NCBI RefSeq assembly: GCF_018070325.1
Contig: NZ_JAGPXY010000063.1
Span: forward strand, 1 to 40,665
DNA: 40,665 nt
DNA from: Micromonospora sp. H61
GTDB taxonomy: Bacteria; Actinomycetota; Actinomycetes; Mycobacteriales; Micromonosporaceae
Reading direction: 5' to 3'
In this document: piece after piece, positions 30,879-39,771 of the stretch
Layout: every line of letters starts with the position of its first letter
Numbering within the stretch: the first letter of the stretch is position 1
Made by a program: the position numbers and the translations under genes
The notes under the pieces: model-generated
Seen by the model: the letters and a program-made list of their open reading frames with translations, nothing else
The model's database searches: none
What the model was told of the DNA's origin: nothing

Positions 30879-31966
30879 GACGGCACCTCCTCGACGACCG
30901 GGGCAGTCGACTCCGCCGACTGCGGGTTCGTGCTGGCCGCTTTCCCTTCGGGGCTCGTGCTGGCCGCTTCCCCTTCGGGGCTCGTGCTGGCCGCTTCCCC
31001 TTCGGGGAAGTGACACGCGGTGGCCTGCGAACCGCCGTCGCGCGGGATCAACGCGGGCTCCTCGGTGGCGCAGATGTCCTGCGCCTTCCAGCACCGGGTG
31101 CGGAACCGGCAGCCCGACGGCGGGTCCAGCGGGGTGGGCACGTCGCCGGTCAGCCGGATCCGGCCCGCCGGGCCGAGCTGGGTGACGTCCGGGATCGCGG
31201 AGAGCAACGCCCGGGTGTACGGGTGCTGCGGGCGCTCGTAGATGTCCGCGCGGTCACCGATCTCCACGATCCGACCCAGGTACATGACAGCGACCCGCTG
31301 GCAGAAGTGCCGGACCACGGCCAGGTCGTGCGCGATGAACACGAACGCCAGGCCGAGCTCCCGTTGCAGGTCGCGCAGCAGGTTGACGACCTGTGCCTGG
31401 ATCGAGACGTCCAGTGCGCTCACCGGCTCGTCCGCCACGATCAGCTTCGGCCGCAGGGCCAACGCGCGGGCGATGCCGATGCGCTGGCGTTGACCACCGG
31501 AGAACTCGTGCGGGTACCGGTTGTAGTGCTCCGGGTTCAACCCGACCAGCTCCAGCAACTCCTGCACCCGGGCCTTGATCCCACCGGGCGGCTTGATCCC
31601 GTTGACCTGCAGCGGCATCGCCACGATCCGGCCCACTGTGTGCCGAGGGTTCAGCGAGGCGTACGGGTCCTGGAAGATGATCTGGAGTTCCTGGCGCAGC
31701 GGGCGCAACTCCCGGCGGCCGGCGTGCGTGATGTCCCGCCCGTCGAACTCGATGCTGCCGCTCGTCGGTTCCAGCAGCCGCACCAGCATCCGACCGGTGG
31801 TCGTCTTGCCGCAGCCCGACTCCCCCACCAGGCCGAGCGTCTCGCCGGGGCGCACGTCGAAGTCGAGCCCGTCCACCGCCCGCACCAGACCGGTGGCGCG
31901 CAGCCCCTGGCGTACCGGGAAGTGCTTGCTCAGGCCGCGTACCCGCAGCAGTGGTTCATCGGTCAT
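30875..31966 (-). CDS. ABC transporter ATP-binding protein, DppF/OppF type
   Basis: 363-residue ATPase. Walker A GESGCGKTT is at 48-56, Q-loop FQDPYASLNPRHTVG, signature EFSGGQRQR, Walker B LIVADEPVSALD and H-loop IAHDL follow in order. The C-terminal oligopeptide-transporter extension has the Cys motif CRFRTRCWKAQDIC. The last 45 residues carry three tandem nine-residue repeats (PEGEAASTS-like), encoded by 27-bp repeats at 30931-31011, with no known role. ATG 31966 overlaps the stop of the first ATPase gene (ATGA). It works as a heterodimer with that protein to drive peptide import. Confidence 0.94.
   Translation of the reverse strand: MTDEPLLRVRGLSKHFPVRQGLRATGLVRAVDGLDFDVRPGETLGLVGESGCGKTTTGRMLVRLLEPTSGSIEFDGRDITHAGRRELRPLRQELQIIFQDPYASLNPRHTVGRIVAMPLQVNGIKPPGGIKARVQELLELVGLNPEHYNRYPHEFSGGQRQRIGIARALALRPKLIVADEPVSALDVSIQAQVVNLLRDLQRELGLAFVFIAHDLAVVRHFCQRVAVMYLGRIVEIGDRADIYERPQHPYTRALLSAIPDVTQLGPAGRIRLTGDVPTPLDPPSGCRFRTRCWKAQDICATEEPALIPRDGGSQATACHFPEGEAASTSPEGEAASTSPEGKAASTNPQSAESTAPVVEEVPS
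30931..31011. repeat. Three tandem 27-bp repeats in the ATPase C-terminus
   Basis: Units at 30931-30957, 30958-30984 and 30985-31011 are nearly identical (differences in one or two bases). They encode PEGEAASTS, PEGEAASTS and PEGKAASTN. Copy number is a likely slippage-variable trait. Confidence 0.85.
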
Positions 31967-33078
31967 CGGGCCACCCCCACCCGTGCGATGTCCTCGGCGT
32001 AGAACGTGGCACGCTCCTCGGCGCTCAGGTGGCAGGCGACCAGGTGGCCGGCCGAATCGCCCTCCCCCGCCGGGCGCAGCTCGGGGACCTCGGTGCGGGA
32101 GCGGCTGCCAGCCCGGTCCGCGTACCGGCAGCGGGGGTGGAACGCGCAGCCCGGCGGCAGGTTGATCAGGCTGGGCGGGTTGCCGGGAATGGGCACCAGG
32201 TCCGCGTCCGCGTCGCCGTGCAGCGACGGCACGCTGGAGAGCAACCCCCAGGTGTACGGATGCTGCGGCGCCCGGAGCACCTGCTCGACGCTGCCCCGCT
32301 CGACGGCCCGCCCGCCGTACATGACCAGCACGTCGTCGGCGACCTGGCCGACCACGCCGAGGTCGTGGGTGATCAGGATGATCGCGGAGTGGAACTCGGC
32401 CTGGAGGTCGGCGAGCAGGTCCAGGATCTGCGCCTGCACTGTGACGTCCAACGCGGTGGTCGGTTCGTCGGCGATCAGCAGCGCCGGGTCGTTGACCAGG
32501 GACATCGCGATCATCGCCCGCTGGCGCATTCCGCCGGAGAACTCGTGCGGGTACTGGTCGAAGCGACGCGCCGGCTGCGGGATGCCGACCCGGTCCAGCA
32601 TGTCGACAGCCCGCTGGCGGGCCTCGCGCCGGTTGGCCTTCGGGTGGTGCACCCGGTACGCCTCGGCGATCTGCCGGCCCACCGTGTAGTACGGGTGCAG
32701 CGCCGACAGTGGATCCTGGAAGATCATCGCCATGTCCCGGCCGCGCAGCCGGCGTACCTCCTCGTCTGGAAGGCCGACCACCTGCCGGCCACCCACGGAG
32801 ATCCCCCCGGTGATGGTGGTCCGCTTCGGGTCGTGCAGGCCGAGAATCGCCAGCGAGGTGACGCTCTTGCCGGAGCCGGACTCGCCGACGATGCCGAGGG
32901 TGCGGCCCCGCTCGACGGCGAACGACACCCCGTCGACAGCGCGGACCACGCCGTCCTCGGTGTCGAACCGGACCCGCAGATCACGCACCCGCAGGTAGGC
33001 GTCCTGGTCGGAGCGCTGCGCCGGCACGGCGGGACGGTCGTCCGGGTCCCCGGACGGCGAGGGTTCCGAGCTGTCCAC
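31963..33078 (-). CDS. ABC transporter ATP-binding protein, DppD/OppD type
   Basis: 371-residue ATPase and first gene of the importer operon. Walker A GESGSGKS is at 65-72, then MIFQDPLSALHPYYTVG, EFSGGMRQRAMIA, LLIADEPTTALDVTVQ and ITHDLGVV. The C-terminal CAFHPRCRYADRAG motif marks oligopeptide/dipeptide importers. GTG 33078 is preceded by GGGAGG at five to six bases; an upstream frame from 33213 has Cys-rich, non-family content. The unusual N-terminal 25 residues are acidic and Pro-rich. Upstream 33079-33295 (217 bases) is the divergent spacer with Uma2; no clear -35/-10 pair is seen. Confidence 0.93.
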   Translation of the reverse strand: MDSSEPSPSGDPDDRPAVPAQRSDQDAYLRVRDLRVRFDTEDGVVRAVDGVSFAVERGRTLGIVGESGSGKSVTSLAILGLHDPKRTTITGGISVGGRQVVGLPDEEVRRLRGRDMAMIFQDPLSALHPYYTVGRQIAEAYRVHHPKANRREARQRAVDMLDRVGIPQPARRFDQYPHEFSGGMRQRAMIAMSLVNDPALLIADEPTTALDVTVQAQILDLLADLQAEFHSAIILITHDLGVVGQVADDVLVMYGGRAVERGSVEQVLRAPQHPYTWGLLSSVPSLHGDADADLVPIPGNPPSLINLPPGCAFHPRCRYADRAGSRSRTEVPELRPAGEGDSAGHLVACHLSAEERATFYAEDIARVGVAR

Positions 33079-33295
33079 GGCCACCTCCCTCAGTGACGAA
33101 GAGAACTTACAGCAAAGTCCCGAGGGTGAAAATAAGCTACAAAGCCGGCACGTGTCAGCGGGCCCGAGCGTAACGAGTCGGCATCGGCCCCGCACCCCCG
33201 TCACCTCGCCCATTCATGGCCTTGAACGCACGTCAAGTGCGATCATTGGACGCGCAACCGGCAGAGGATGCCACTGGCACGAGGTGGAGGTGACG

Positions 33296-33844
33296 ATGAT
33301 CGCGGCGGTGTTCAACCACGAAGGCCCGTGGACCGAAGAGGAGTACCTCGCCCTCGGCGAGACGCAGCAACGCGTCGAACTCTTCGACGGGAGCCTTCAC
33401 GTGACCCCAGCCCCCACCCCCCGGCACCAGAACATCTCCGGCGAACTACGCGCGGTGCTACGAGCCCCGGTTCGCGAAGCCGGTCTGCATGTCTTGGAAG
33501 CGGTGAACGTTCGACTCAGGCCGGGACGGATTCCGATCCCCGATCTCGTCATCACCAGCCCGATCGACTTCGACGAACTCAACGTCGAGGCGAGTGACGT
33601 GCGGCTGGTCTGCGAAATCATCTCGCCGAGTAACGCGTCCACCGACAAAGTCCTCAAGATGCACTACTACGCCACCGCCGGCATCGAGTGGTATCTCCTG
33701 GTGGAGCAGGACAGCGGCACCATGCATCTGTACCGGCGGCGGGGCGGTCACTACACCGAGCAGTCCGTGACCAGACCGGGCGAGCTGCTGGTGCTGACTG
33801 AGCCGGTGAAGGCCAGCATCCGGCCGGAGGAACTGCTCCCCTGA
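33296..33844 (+). CDS. Uma2 family endonuclease (PD-(D/E)XK-like)
   Basis: 182-residue protein of the Uma2 (DUF820) restriction-endonuclease-like family, abundant in actinobacteria and cyanobacteria, function mostly unknown. Family landmarks are EEYLALGETQQRVELFDGSLHVTP, IPIPDLVI (metal-binding Asp in PDL), and VCEIISPSNASTDKVLKMHYYATAGIEWYLLV with the catalytic Glu and Lys. ATG 33296 follows GAGGTGGAGG. A dyad CGCAC-GTCAA-GTGCG at 33227-33241 upstream may be an operator. It stands alone, with no methylase or toxin/antitoxin partner. Confidence 0.9.
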   Translation: MIAAVFNHEGPWTEEEYLALGETQQRVELFDGSLHVTPAPTPRHQNISGELRAVLRAPVREAGLHVLEAVNVRLRPGRIPIPDLVITSPIDFDELNVEASDVRLVCEIISPSNASTDKVLKMHYYATAGIEWYLLVEQDSGTMHLYRRRGGHYTEQSVTRPGELLVLTEPVKASIRPEELLP

Positions 33845-33876
33845 CGGGTGTCGGTCGGCTGGCCTAGGGTCGGTCC

Positions 33877-35313
33877 ATGACCGAGTTCGACGCGGCCACC
33901 GCCGCCGTCCAGGCCGCCCTCGACGCGGGCGCCCGGTACGCCGACGCCCGGGTGATGCACCGCCGCTACGAGTCCATGACCGCGCGCAACGGGGACGTGG
34001 AGGAGCTGACCCAGGACGAGAGCATCGGGCTCGGGGTCCGGGCGTTGGTCGGGGCGAGTTGGGGCTTCCACGCCGTACCCGATCTGTCGGACGCCGCCGC
34101 CCGCGACGCCGGCCGGCGCGCGACGCGGACCGCCATGGCGAGCGCGCGGGTGCCGGGCCCTTCGGTCGACCTGGTGCCGGTCGAGGCGGTCACCGCGAGC
34201 TGGGCCTCCGGCTGCCAGATCGACCCGCTCGGGGTGGCCCTGTCGGACAAGGGCGATCTGCTGGTCGACGTGACCCGCACGATGGCCGAGCACGGCGCGG
34301 ACCTGGCCGAGGGCCTGTACCAGATCTGGGACACCACGAAGTGGTTCGTCTCCAGCGAGGGCCACCGGATCGACCAGCGCATCCGCGAGTGCGGCGGCGG
34401 CATCTCGGCCACCTCGATCGGCGACGGCGAGACGCAGCGGCGGTCCTGGCCGAGCTACCGCGGCCAGTACGGCACCACCGGGTGGGAGCTGGTCGAGTCG
34501 CTGGATCTGGCCGCGCACGCCGCGCAGATCGCCGAGGAGTCCCGGGCGCTGCTCACCGCGCCGCCCTGCCCGGCCGGCGAGACCGATCTGATCCTCGGCG
34601 GCGAGCAGTTGGCCCTGCAGATCCACGAGTCGGTCGGGCACGCCATCGAGCTGGACCGGATCCTCGGCTGGGAGGCGGCGTTCGCCGGCACGTCCTGGCT
34701 GGACCTGGCCCAACTTGGCTCGCTGCGTTACGGCTCGGAGCTGATGAACATCACCATCGACCCGACCATCCCGGGGGCGCTGGGCAGCTTCGGTTTCGAC
34801 GACGAGGGCTCCCCGGCGGTCAAGCGGGACGCGGTCCGGGACGGTCGCTGGGTGGGTGTGCTCGCCGGCCGGGATTCCGCCGCGATGGCCAGCCTCGACT
34901 ACGGCGGCAGCGTACGGGCCGACGGGTGGGCCCGGCTGCCGATGGTGCGGATGACAAACGTCGGCCTGGAACCCGGCCCACACACGCTGGAGGAGATCAT
35001 CGCGGCCACCGACGACGGCGTGTTGATGGACCTCAACCGGTCCTGGTCGATCGACGACAAGCGACTCAACTTCCAGTTCGGCTGTGAGGTCGGCTGGGAG
35101 ATCAAGAAGGGGCGGCGGGGGCGGATGCTGCGCAACCCCACGTACACCGGGATCGGCCCGCTGTTCTGGCGTTCGATGGACATGCTCTCCAGCGAGACGG
35201 TCTCCTGGGGGACGCCCAACTGCGGCAAGGGCCAACCCGGCCAGGTCGGGCACACCGGCCACCCGGCCGCGCCGGCCCGGTTCCGCAACGTCCGTGTGGG
35301 GGTCTCGGCGTGA
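33877..35313 (+). CDS. tldD: TldD-type metalloprotease
   Basis: 478-residue zinc metalloprotease subunit that, in other bacteria, acts with TldE/PmbA on unfolded peptides, including peptide antibiotics and CcdA. The metal motif HESVGH is at 250-255 and a third ligand Cys is C449 in TPNCGKGQP; both are conserved as in E. coli TldD. ATG 33877 follows the GGTCGGTCC spacer without a strong ribosome binding site. The stop overlaps the first GTG of the repeat mini-ORF (GTGA at 35310-35313), and the TldE partner follows after a 62-bp insertion-like repeat. No RiPP precursor or modification enzyme is recognised nearby. Confidence 0.93.
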   Translation: MTEFDAATAAVQAALDAGARYADARVMHRRYESMTARNGDVEELTQDESIGLGVRALVGASWGFHAVPDLSDAAARDAGRRATRTAMASARVPGPSVDLVPVEAVTASWASGCQIDPLGVALSDKGDLLVDVTRTMAEHGADLAEGLYQIWDTTKWFVSSEGHRIDQRIRECGGGISATSIGDGETQRRSWPSYRGQYGTTGWELVESLDLAAHAAQIAEESRALLTAPPCPAGETDLILGGEQLALQIHESVGHAIELDRILGWEAAFAGTSWLDLAQLGSLRYGSELMNITIDPTIPGALGSFGFDDEGSPAVKRDAVRDGRWVGVLAGRDSAAMASLDYGGSVRADGWARLPMVRMTNVGLEPGPHTLEEIIAATDDGVLMDLNRSWSIDDKRLNFQFGCEVGWEIKKGRRGRMLRNPTYTGIGPLFWRSMDMLSSETVSWGTPNCGKGQPGQVGHTGHPAAPARFRNVRVGVSA

Positions 35314-35389
35314 GCGCGAGGAGTGAGCCGGGTTTGCGAGCCCCGCAGTCGCGAACGAAAGGCGGCTCAGCGTGAGCGCGAGGAGTGAG
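35308..35389 (+). repeat. 20-bp direct repeats 62 bp apart with internal hairpin, between tldD and tldE
   Basis: GCGTGAGCGCGAGGAGTGAG occurs at 35308-35327 and again at 35370-35389. Between them is an imperfect hairpin, TGAGCC...GGCTCA outside and TTTGCGA...TCGCGAA inside. The left repeat contains the tldD stop and the right repeat the tldE start. A one-mismatch partial copy is at 3510-3526. Confidence 0.8.
35310..35375 (+). other. 21-codon mini-ORF bridging tldD and tldE by GTGA overlaps
   Basis: GTG at 35310 overlaps the tldD TGA (GTGA), runs 21 codons starting MSARSEPGLRAPQ, and ends in TGA 35373-35375, which overlaps the tldE GTG at 35372 (GTGA again). Ribosomes finishing tldD could re-initiate here and then on tldE, keeping coupling across the inserted 62 bp. 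The peptide itself need not have a function. Confidence 0.5.
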
Positions 35390-36778
35390 GTCGAGCTGGC
35401 GGGGCAGGTCGTGGAGCTGGTTCGGCGTCTTGGCGGGCCGGCCGCGCAGGCCGAGGCGGTGGTGACGCGGGCGGACCTGGCGCTGACCCGGTTCGCCAAC
35501 TCGGGCATCCACCAGAACGTCTCCGAGTCCACTGTCGGGGTCCGGCTGCGGGTGCACGTCGACGGTCGGACGGCTGCCGGTGGCGGCAGCGTGGTCACCG
35601 CCGACGGGTTGTCCGCCCTGGTGGAGCGCACCCTGGCCGCGGCGCGGCTCTGCCCGCCCGACCCGGGTTGGCCGGGGCTGGCCCCGCCCATGCCCACGCC
35701 GGGCGCCCTGCCCGTCGACGAGGCCACCGCGCACGCCGAGCCGGATCAGCGGGCCGATCGGGTGGGGGCGTTCGTGGCCGCCGCCGGGGGCCTCAGCACC
35801 GCCGGTTACTGCCGCACCGCGCACCGCTCGTCGGCGTTCGCCAACTCGGCCGGGCACTCGGCGTACGGCCGCGCGGTGGAGGCGGCGATGGACGGCATCG
35901 CCCGCCGCGATGGCGCGGACGGGGTGGCCCGGCGCAGCGCCGACCGGCTGTCCGACCTCGACGGCGCCGAGTTGGGCGCGCAGGCCGCCGCGAAGGCGCA
36001 GGCGGCGGCCGACCCGGTCGAGCTGCCGCCGGGGCACTACGAGGTGGTGTTCGAGCCGGCCGCCGTGGCGGACCTCCTGCAGAACCTGTCCTTCTACGGC
36101 TTCAACGGCAAGCGGTACGCCGAGCGGCAGTCGTTCGCCGAGCCGGGCGCGGCCCAGTTCGACCGGGCGGTGACAGTGGTGGACGACCCGCTGGGCGGGT
36201 CCGGGTTGCCGTTCGACGCGGAGGGCACCGGCCGACGGGCGCTGACACTGGTCGAGGCGGGCACCACCCGGGCGGTGGCGCACGACCGCCGGACCGGCGC
36301 CGAGGCGGGCGCGGAGTCCACCGGGCACGCGGTGGCGGGGGGTGCCACCTGGGGCCCGATGCCCCGCAACCTGCGCCTGAACGGCGCGGTGGCGGGTCCG
36401 GCCAGTGCGGTGGGCCGGAGCACCACCGGCGCGGCGGGCGGGGCGGTCGTCGACGCGGACACCGCCGCGTTGGTGGCCGGCGTACGCCGAGGGCTGCTGG
36501 TCACCGACCTCTGGTACACCCGGGTGCTCGACCCGAGGAGCCTCGTCGTCACCGGGTTGACCCGCAACGGCGTCTGGCTGATCGAGGACGGCACTGTCGT
36601 CCGGGCGGTCCGCGACCTGCGGTTCACCGAGTCGTACCCGCGGGCGCTCGGGCCGGGGGCGGTGCTCGGGCTGGGGGCGCGGGCGGTGCGCCAACCGGAC
36701 CGGGTGGACGGTGTCTGGTGGGCGGCGCCGTCGCTGCGGTTGGCGTCCTGGCACTTCACCGGAGGGGCCTCCGGCTGA
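35372..36778 (+). CDS. tldE: TldE/PmbA-type metalloprotease partner
   Basis: 468 residues, inactive-type TldE/PmbA subunit of the TldD-TldE heterodimer: it lacks the HExxxH motif, as expected, but has the family fold (TRFANSGIHQNVSESTVGVRLRVH, FSFYGFNGKRYAERQSFAE-like centre, and TRNGVWLIEDGTVVRAVRDLRFTESYP). GTG 35372 lies in the right copy of the repeat, so residues 2-5 (SARS) are repeat-encoded. A hairpin with T-run follows the stop. Function with TldD in removal or maturation of peptides is inferred from the family. Confidence 0.9.
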   Translation: MSARSEVELAGQVVELVRRLGGPAAQAEAVVTRADLALTRFANSGIHQNVSESTVGVRLRVHVDGRTAAGGGSVVTADGLSALVERTLAAARLCPPDPGWPGLAPPMPTPGALPVDEATAHAEPDQRADRVGAFVAAAGGLSTAGYCRTAHRSSAFANSAGHSAYGRAVEAAMDGIARRDGADGVARRSADRLSDLDGAELGAQAAAKAQAAADPVELPPGHYEVVFEPAAVADLLQNLSFYGFNGKRYAERQSFAEPGAAQFDRAVTVVDDPLGGSGLPFDAEGTGRRALTLVEAGTTRAVAHDRRTGAEAGAESTGHAVAGGATWGPMPRNLRLNGAVAGPASAVGRSTTGAAGGAVVDADTAALVAGVRRGLLVTDLWYTRVLDPRSLVVTGLTRNGVWLIEDGTVVRAVRDLRFTESYPRALGPGAVLGLGARAVRQPDRVDGVWWAAPSLRLASWHFTGGASG

Positions 36779-36782
36779 CGTT

Positions 36783-36821
36783 CTCGACTTCGCGCGCCAA
36801 ACCGGCGCGTCGAGGGCTTTT
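36783..36821 (+). terminator. Hairpin terminator after tldE
   Basis: CTCGA (36783-36787) and CGCGCC (36793-36798) pair with GGCGCG (36804-36809) and TCGAG (36810-36814), with a bulge on the left side. TTTT (36818-36821) follows. It begins five bases after the tldE stop. The remaining bases to 37023 hold the sdh leader; I see no convincing promoter there. Confidence 0.55.
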
Positions 36822-37023
36822 CCGCAGGCCAGACACACGGGACACTCCCTTGCGCGGACGGCTCGCGGAGATCGGCGTAACGTGTGTCACTTAGCTGCGT
36901 CGGTCGATCCGGCGTGGTCGTTGGTGTGCGCATGACGTGGCAGCGGGTGCGGGTTCGCCGGTCCGCGTGCCGACCGGAGAGAGACCAGCCCGCCCGTACG
37001 GGCCCGTCGAGGAGACGACTCGA

Positions 37024-37830
37024 ATGACTTCAACGGCAACGAGGCCGAGGGGGGCGCGGGCGCGCGCCGCCATCGCGGCGAAGACGTTGCGTACCGACCG
37101 ATGGTGGTTCGCCCCGCTGATCACCGTGATCGGGCTCAGCGCCTGGGTCGCGTACGCGACGGTCCGGGTGTTCATGCACGACTTCTACTGGGTCGCGGAT
37201 TACCACTACCTGACTCCGTTCTACTCGCCCTGCGTCACGGAGCGGTGCATCGAGGGCGCTTCGCACTTCGGCCGGTTCCTGCCCGGCTGGTGGATCATCC
37301 CGGACGCCGCGCTGACCCTGCCGTTCCTGCTGCTGTTCCGGCTCACCTGCTACTACTACCGCAAGGCGTACTACCGGTCGTTCTGGCTGTCGCCGCCGGC
37401 CTGCGCCGTCCCGGACGGGCACAAGGAGTACGGCGGTGAGACCCGTTTCCCGCTGCTCGGGCAGAACCTGCACCGCTACTTCTTCTACGCCGCCGCGATC
37501 ATCTCGCTGATCAACACCTGGGACGCGATCCTCGCCTTCCACTCGCCGAAGGGCTTCGGCTTCGGGCTGGGCAACATCATCCTGCTGCTCAACGTGGTGA
37601 TGCTCTGGGCGTACACGATTTCCTGCCACTCCTGCCGGCACATCATCGGCGGCCGGCTCAAGCACTTCTCCAAGCACCCGGTGCGGTACAAGGCCTGGAC
37701 CTTCGTCTCGGCGTTGAACGTCCGGCACATGCAGCTCGCCTGGATCACCCTCGGCACCCTGGCGCTGGCCGATTTCTACATCATGGCGCTCGCGGCCGGC
37801 TGGTTCTCCGACCTGCGGTTCATCAACTAA
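37024..37830 (+). CDS. sdhC: Succinate dehydrogenase membrane anchor, Sdh1 type (cytochrome b subunit)
   Basis: 268-residue integral membrane subunit that passes electrons to menaquinone. Five hydrophobic spans lie near residues 30-50, 95-115, 155-175, 185-205 and 240-262, the single-anchor layout of the actinobacterial Sdh1 complex (mycobacterial Rv0249c-like). Histidines near spans (LHRYFFYAAA, SCHSCRHII, VRHMQLAW) are candidate haem ligands. ATG 37024 follows GAGGAGA by about eight bases. It is first in sdhC-sdhA-sdhB, 12 bases before sdhA. Confidence 0.9.
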   Translation: MTSTATRPRGARARAAIAAKTLRTDRWWFAPLITVIGLSAWVAYATVRVFMHDFYWVADYHYLTPFYSPCVTERCIEGASHFGRFLPGWWIIPDAALTLPFLLLFRLTCYYYRKAYYRSFWLSPPACAVPDGHKEYGGETRFPLLGQNLHRYFFYAAAIISLINTWDAILAFHSPKGFGFGLGNIILLLNVVMLWAYTISCHSCRHIIGGRLKHFSKHPVRYKAWTFVSALNVRHMQLAWITLGTLALADFYIMALAAGWFSDLRFIN

Positions 37831-37842
37831 AGGGCCCCTGAC

Positions 37843-39771
37843 ATGACCACAACCACTCGCATCGAACGACACCACTACGACGTCGTCGTCATCGGGGCCG
37901 GCGGCGCCGGTCTGCGCGCGGCGATCGAGGCCCGGCTGGCCGGCAAGAAGACCGCGATCATCTCCAAGTCGCTGTTCGGCAAGGCGCACACGGTGATGGC
38001 CGAGGGCGGCGCGGCCGCCGCGATGGGCAATGTGAACAGCCGGGACAACTGGCAGGTGCACTTCCGCGACACCATGCGCGGCGGCAAGTTTCTCAACAAC
38101 TTCCGGATGGCCGAGCTGCACGCGAAGGAGTCGCCGCAGCGGATCTGGGAGCTGGAGACGTACGGTGCGCTCTTCGACCGCACCAAGGACGGCAAGATCT
38201 CGCAGCGCAACTTCGGTGGCCACGAGTACCCGCGCCTGGCGCACGTGGGCGACCGGACGGGCCTGGAGCTGATCCGCACCCTCCAGCAGAAGATCGTCTC
38301 GCTCCAGCAGGAGGACCAGCGGGAGTTCGGCTCGTACGACGCCCGGATCAGGGTGTTCTCCGAGACGACCATCACCGAGCTGCTGCTCGACGGTGACCGG
38401 GTGGCCGGCGCGTTCGGCTACTACCGCGAGTCGGGCGAGTTCATCCTCTTCGAGGCGCCGGCGGTCGTGCTGGCCACGGGTGGCGTCGGGCGCTCCTACA
38501 AGGTCACCTCGAACTCCTGGGAGTACACCGGGGACGGGCACGCGCTGGCGCTGCGCGCCGGGGCGACGCTGATCAACATGGAGTTCCTCCAGTTCCACCC
38601 GACCGGCATGGTCTGGCCGCCCTCGGTGAAGGGCATCCTGGTCACCGAGTCGGTGCGTGGTGACGGCGGCGTCCTGAAGAACTCCGACGGCAAGCGGTTC
38701 ATGTTCGACTACGTCCCCGATGTCTTCCGCAAGCAGTACGCGGAGACCGAGGAGGAGGCGGACCGCTGGTACACCGACCCGGACAACAACCGGCGTCCGC
38801 CGGAGCTGCTGCCCCGCGACGAGGTGGCCCGCGCCATCAACAGCGAGGTCAAGGCCGGCCGGGGCTCCCCCGCCGGTGGCGTCTTCCTGGACATCGCGAG
38901 CCGACGTTCGGCCGACGAGATCCGCCGCCGGCTGCCGTCGATGTACCACCAGTTCAAGGAGCTGGCCGACGTCGACATCACGGCCGAGCCGATGGAGGTC
39001 GGCCCGACCTGTCACTACGTGATGGGCGGCGTCGAGGTTGACCCGGATTCGGGTGCCGCCTTCGGCCACGTACGCGGGCTGTTCGCCGCCGGTGAGGTCT
39101 CCGGCGGCATGCACGGCTCCAACCGACTCGGTGGTAACTCCCTGTCCGACCTGCTGGTCTTCGGCAAGCGGGCGGGCGGGCACGCGGCCAGCTACGCCGA
39201 CGGGCTGACCGCGCGGCCGAAGGTGGCAGTGGACGAGGTCGAGGCGGCCGTGGAGACCGCCCTCGCGCCGCTGCAGCGGGACACCGGCGAGAACCCGTAC
39301 ACCCTCCAGCAGGACCTCCAGGCGGTTATGGGTGACCTGGTGGGCATCATCCGCCGGGAGGGTGAACTGGCCGACGCGCTGGTCCGGCTCGCCGAACTGC
39401 GTGAGCGGGTGGCCAAGGTGAGCGCGGCCGGCGGCCGACGCTACAACCCGGGCTGGCACCTGGCCCTGGACCTGCGCAACATGCTGGTGGTCTCGGAGTG
39501 CACCGCGAAGGCGGCGCTGGAGCGGCAGGAGTCGCGTGGCGGGCACACCCGGGAGGACTACCCGGCGATGGAGCCGAAGTGGCGGCAGGTCAACCTGGTC
39601 TGCGCGCTGGACGGCGACACCGTGCAGCTGACCCGCAAGCCGCTGCCGAAGATGCGGCCGGAGCTGATCGGCCTCTTCGACCGGGCCGAGCTGGCCAAGT
39701 ACCTCACCGACGAGGAGATCGCCGACTTCGACGCCCTCGTTGCCGACGCTGGAGAGGCGGACAACCGATGA
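37843..39771 (+). CDS. sdhA: Succinate dehydrogenase flavoprotein subunit
   Basis: 642-residue FAD subunit that oxidises succinate to fumarate, peripheral to the membrane on the cytoplasmic side. FAD-binding VVVIGAGGAGLRAAIEA is at about 14-30. The covalent-FAD histidine is H49 (FGKAHTVMAEGGAAAA). MEFLQFHPTG and HGSNRLGGNSLSDLLVFGKRAG are the catalytic-domain landmarks. The size and N-terminus match the Sdh1 flavoprotein (Rv0248c-like). Start is ATG 37843. The stop overlaps the sdhB start (ATGA). Confidence 0.96.
   Translation: MTTTTRIERHHYDVVVIGAGGAGLRAAIEARLAGKKTAIISKSLFGKAHTVMAEGGAAAAMGNVNSRDNWQVHFRDTMRGGKFLNNFRMAELHAKESPQRIWELETYGALFDRTKDGKISQRNFGGHEYPRLAHVGDRTGLELIRTLQQKIVSLQQEDQREFGSYDARIRVFSETTITELLLDGDRVAGAFGYYRESGEFILFEAPAVVLATGGVGRSYKVTSNSWEYTGDGHALALRAGATLINMEFLQFHPTGMVWPPSVKGILVTESVRGDGGVLKNSDGKRFMFDYVPDVFRKQYAETEEEADRWYTDPDNNRRPPELLPRDEVARAINSEVKAGRGSPAGGVFLDIASRRSADEIRRRLPSMYHQFKELADVDITAEPMEVGPTCHYVMGGVEVDPDSGAAFGHVRGLFAAGEVSGGMHGSNRLGGNSLSDLLVFGKRAGGHAASYADGLTARPKVAVDEVEAAVETALAPLQRDTGENPYTLQQDLQAVMGDLVGIIRREGELADALVRLAELRERVAKVSAAGGRRYNPGWHLALDLRNMLVVSECTAKAALERQESRGGHTREDYPAMEPKWRQVNLVCALDGDTVQLTRKPLPKMRPELIGLFDRAELAKYLTDEEIADFDALVADAGEADNR

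Noticed and set aside
30931..31011. CRISPR-like regular repeats
   Set aside because: The 27-bp units are contiguous without spacers and in frame with the ATPase gene.
33296..33844. Uma2 as a restriction or toxin-antitoxin system component
   Set aside because: No methyltransferase, antitoxin or partner gene is adjacent; Uma2 proteins are usually solitary.
33751..35727. 658-codon frame antisense to tldD and tldE
   Set aside because: Shadow; no recognisable motif and no ribosome binding site.
33877..36778. TldD/TldE as part of a RiPP cluster, with the 21-codon mini-ORF as precursor
   Set aside because: The mini-ORF is derived from the repeat and has no leader/core features; no modification enzymes are adjacent.
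37030..39546. Very long open frame (838 codons) antisense to sdhC-sdhA
   Set aside because: Codon-position shadow of GC-rich genes; no start signal, Arg/His/Val-rich composition and no domain, while the sense frames are unmistakable.
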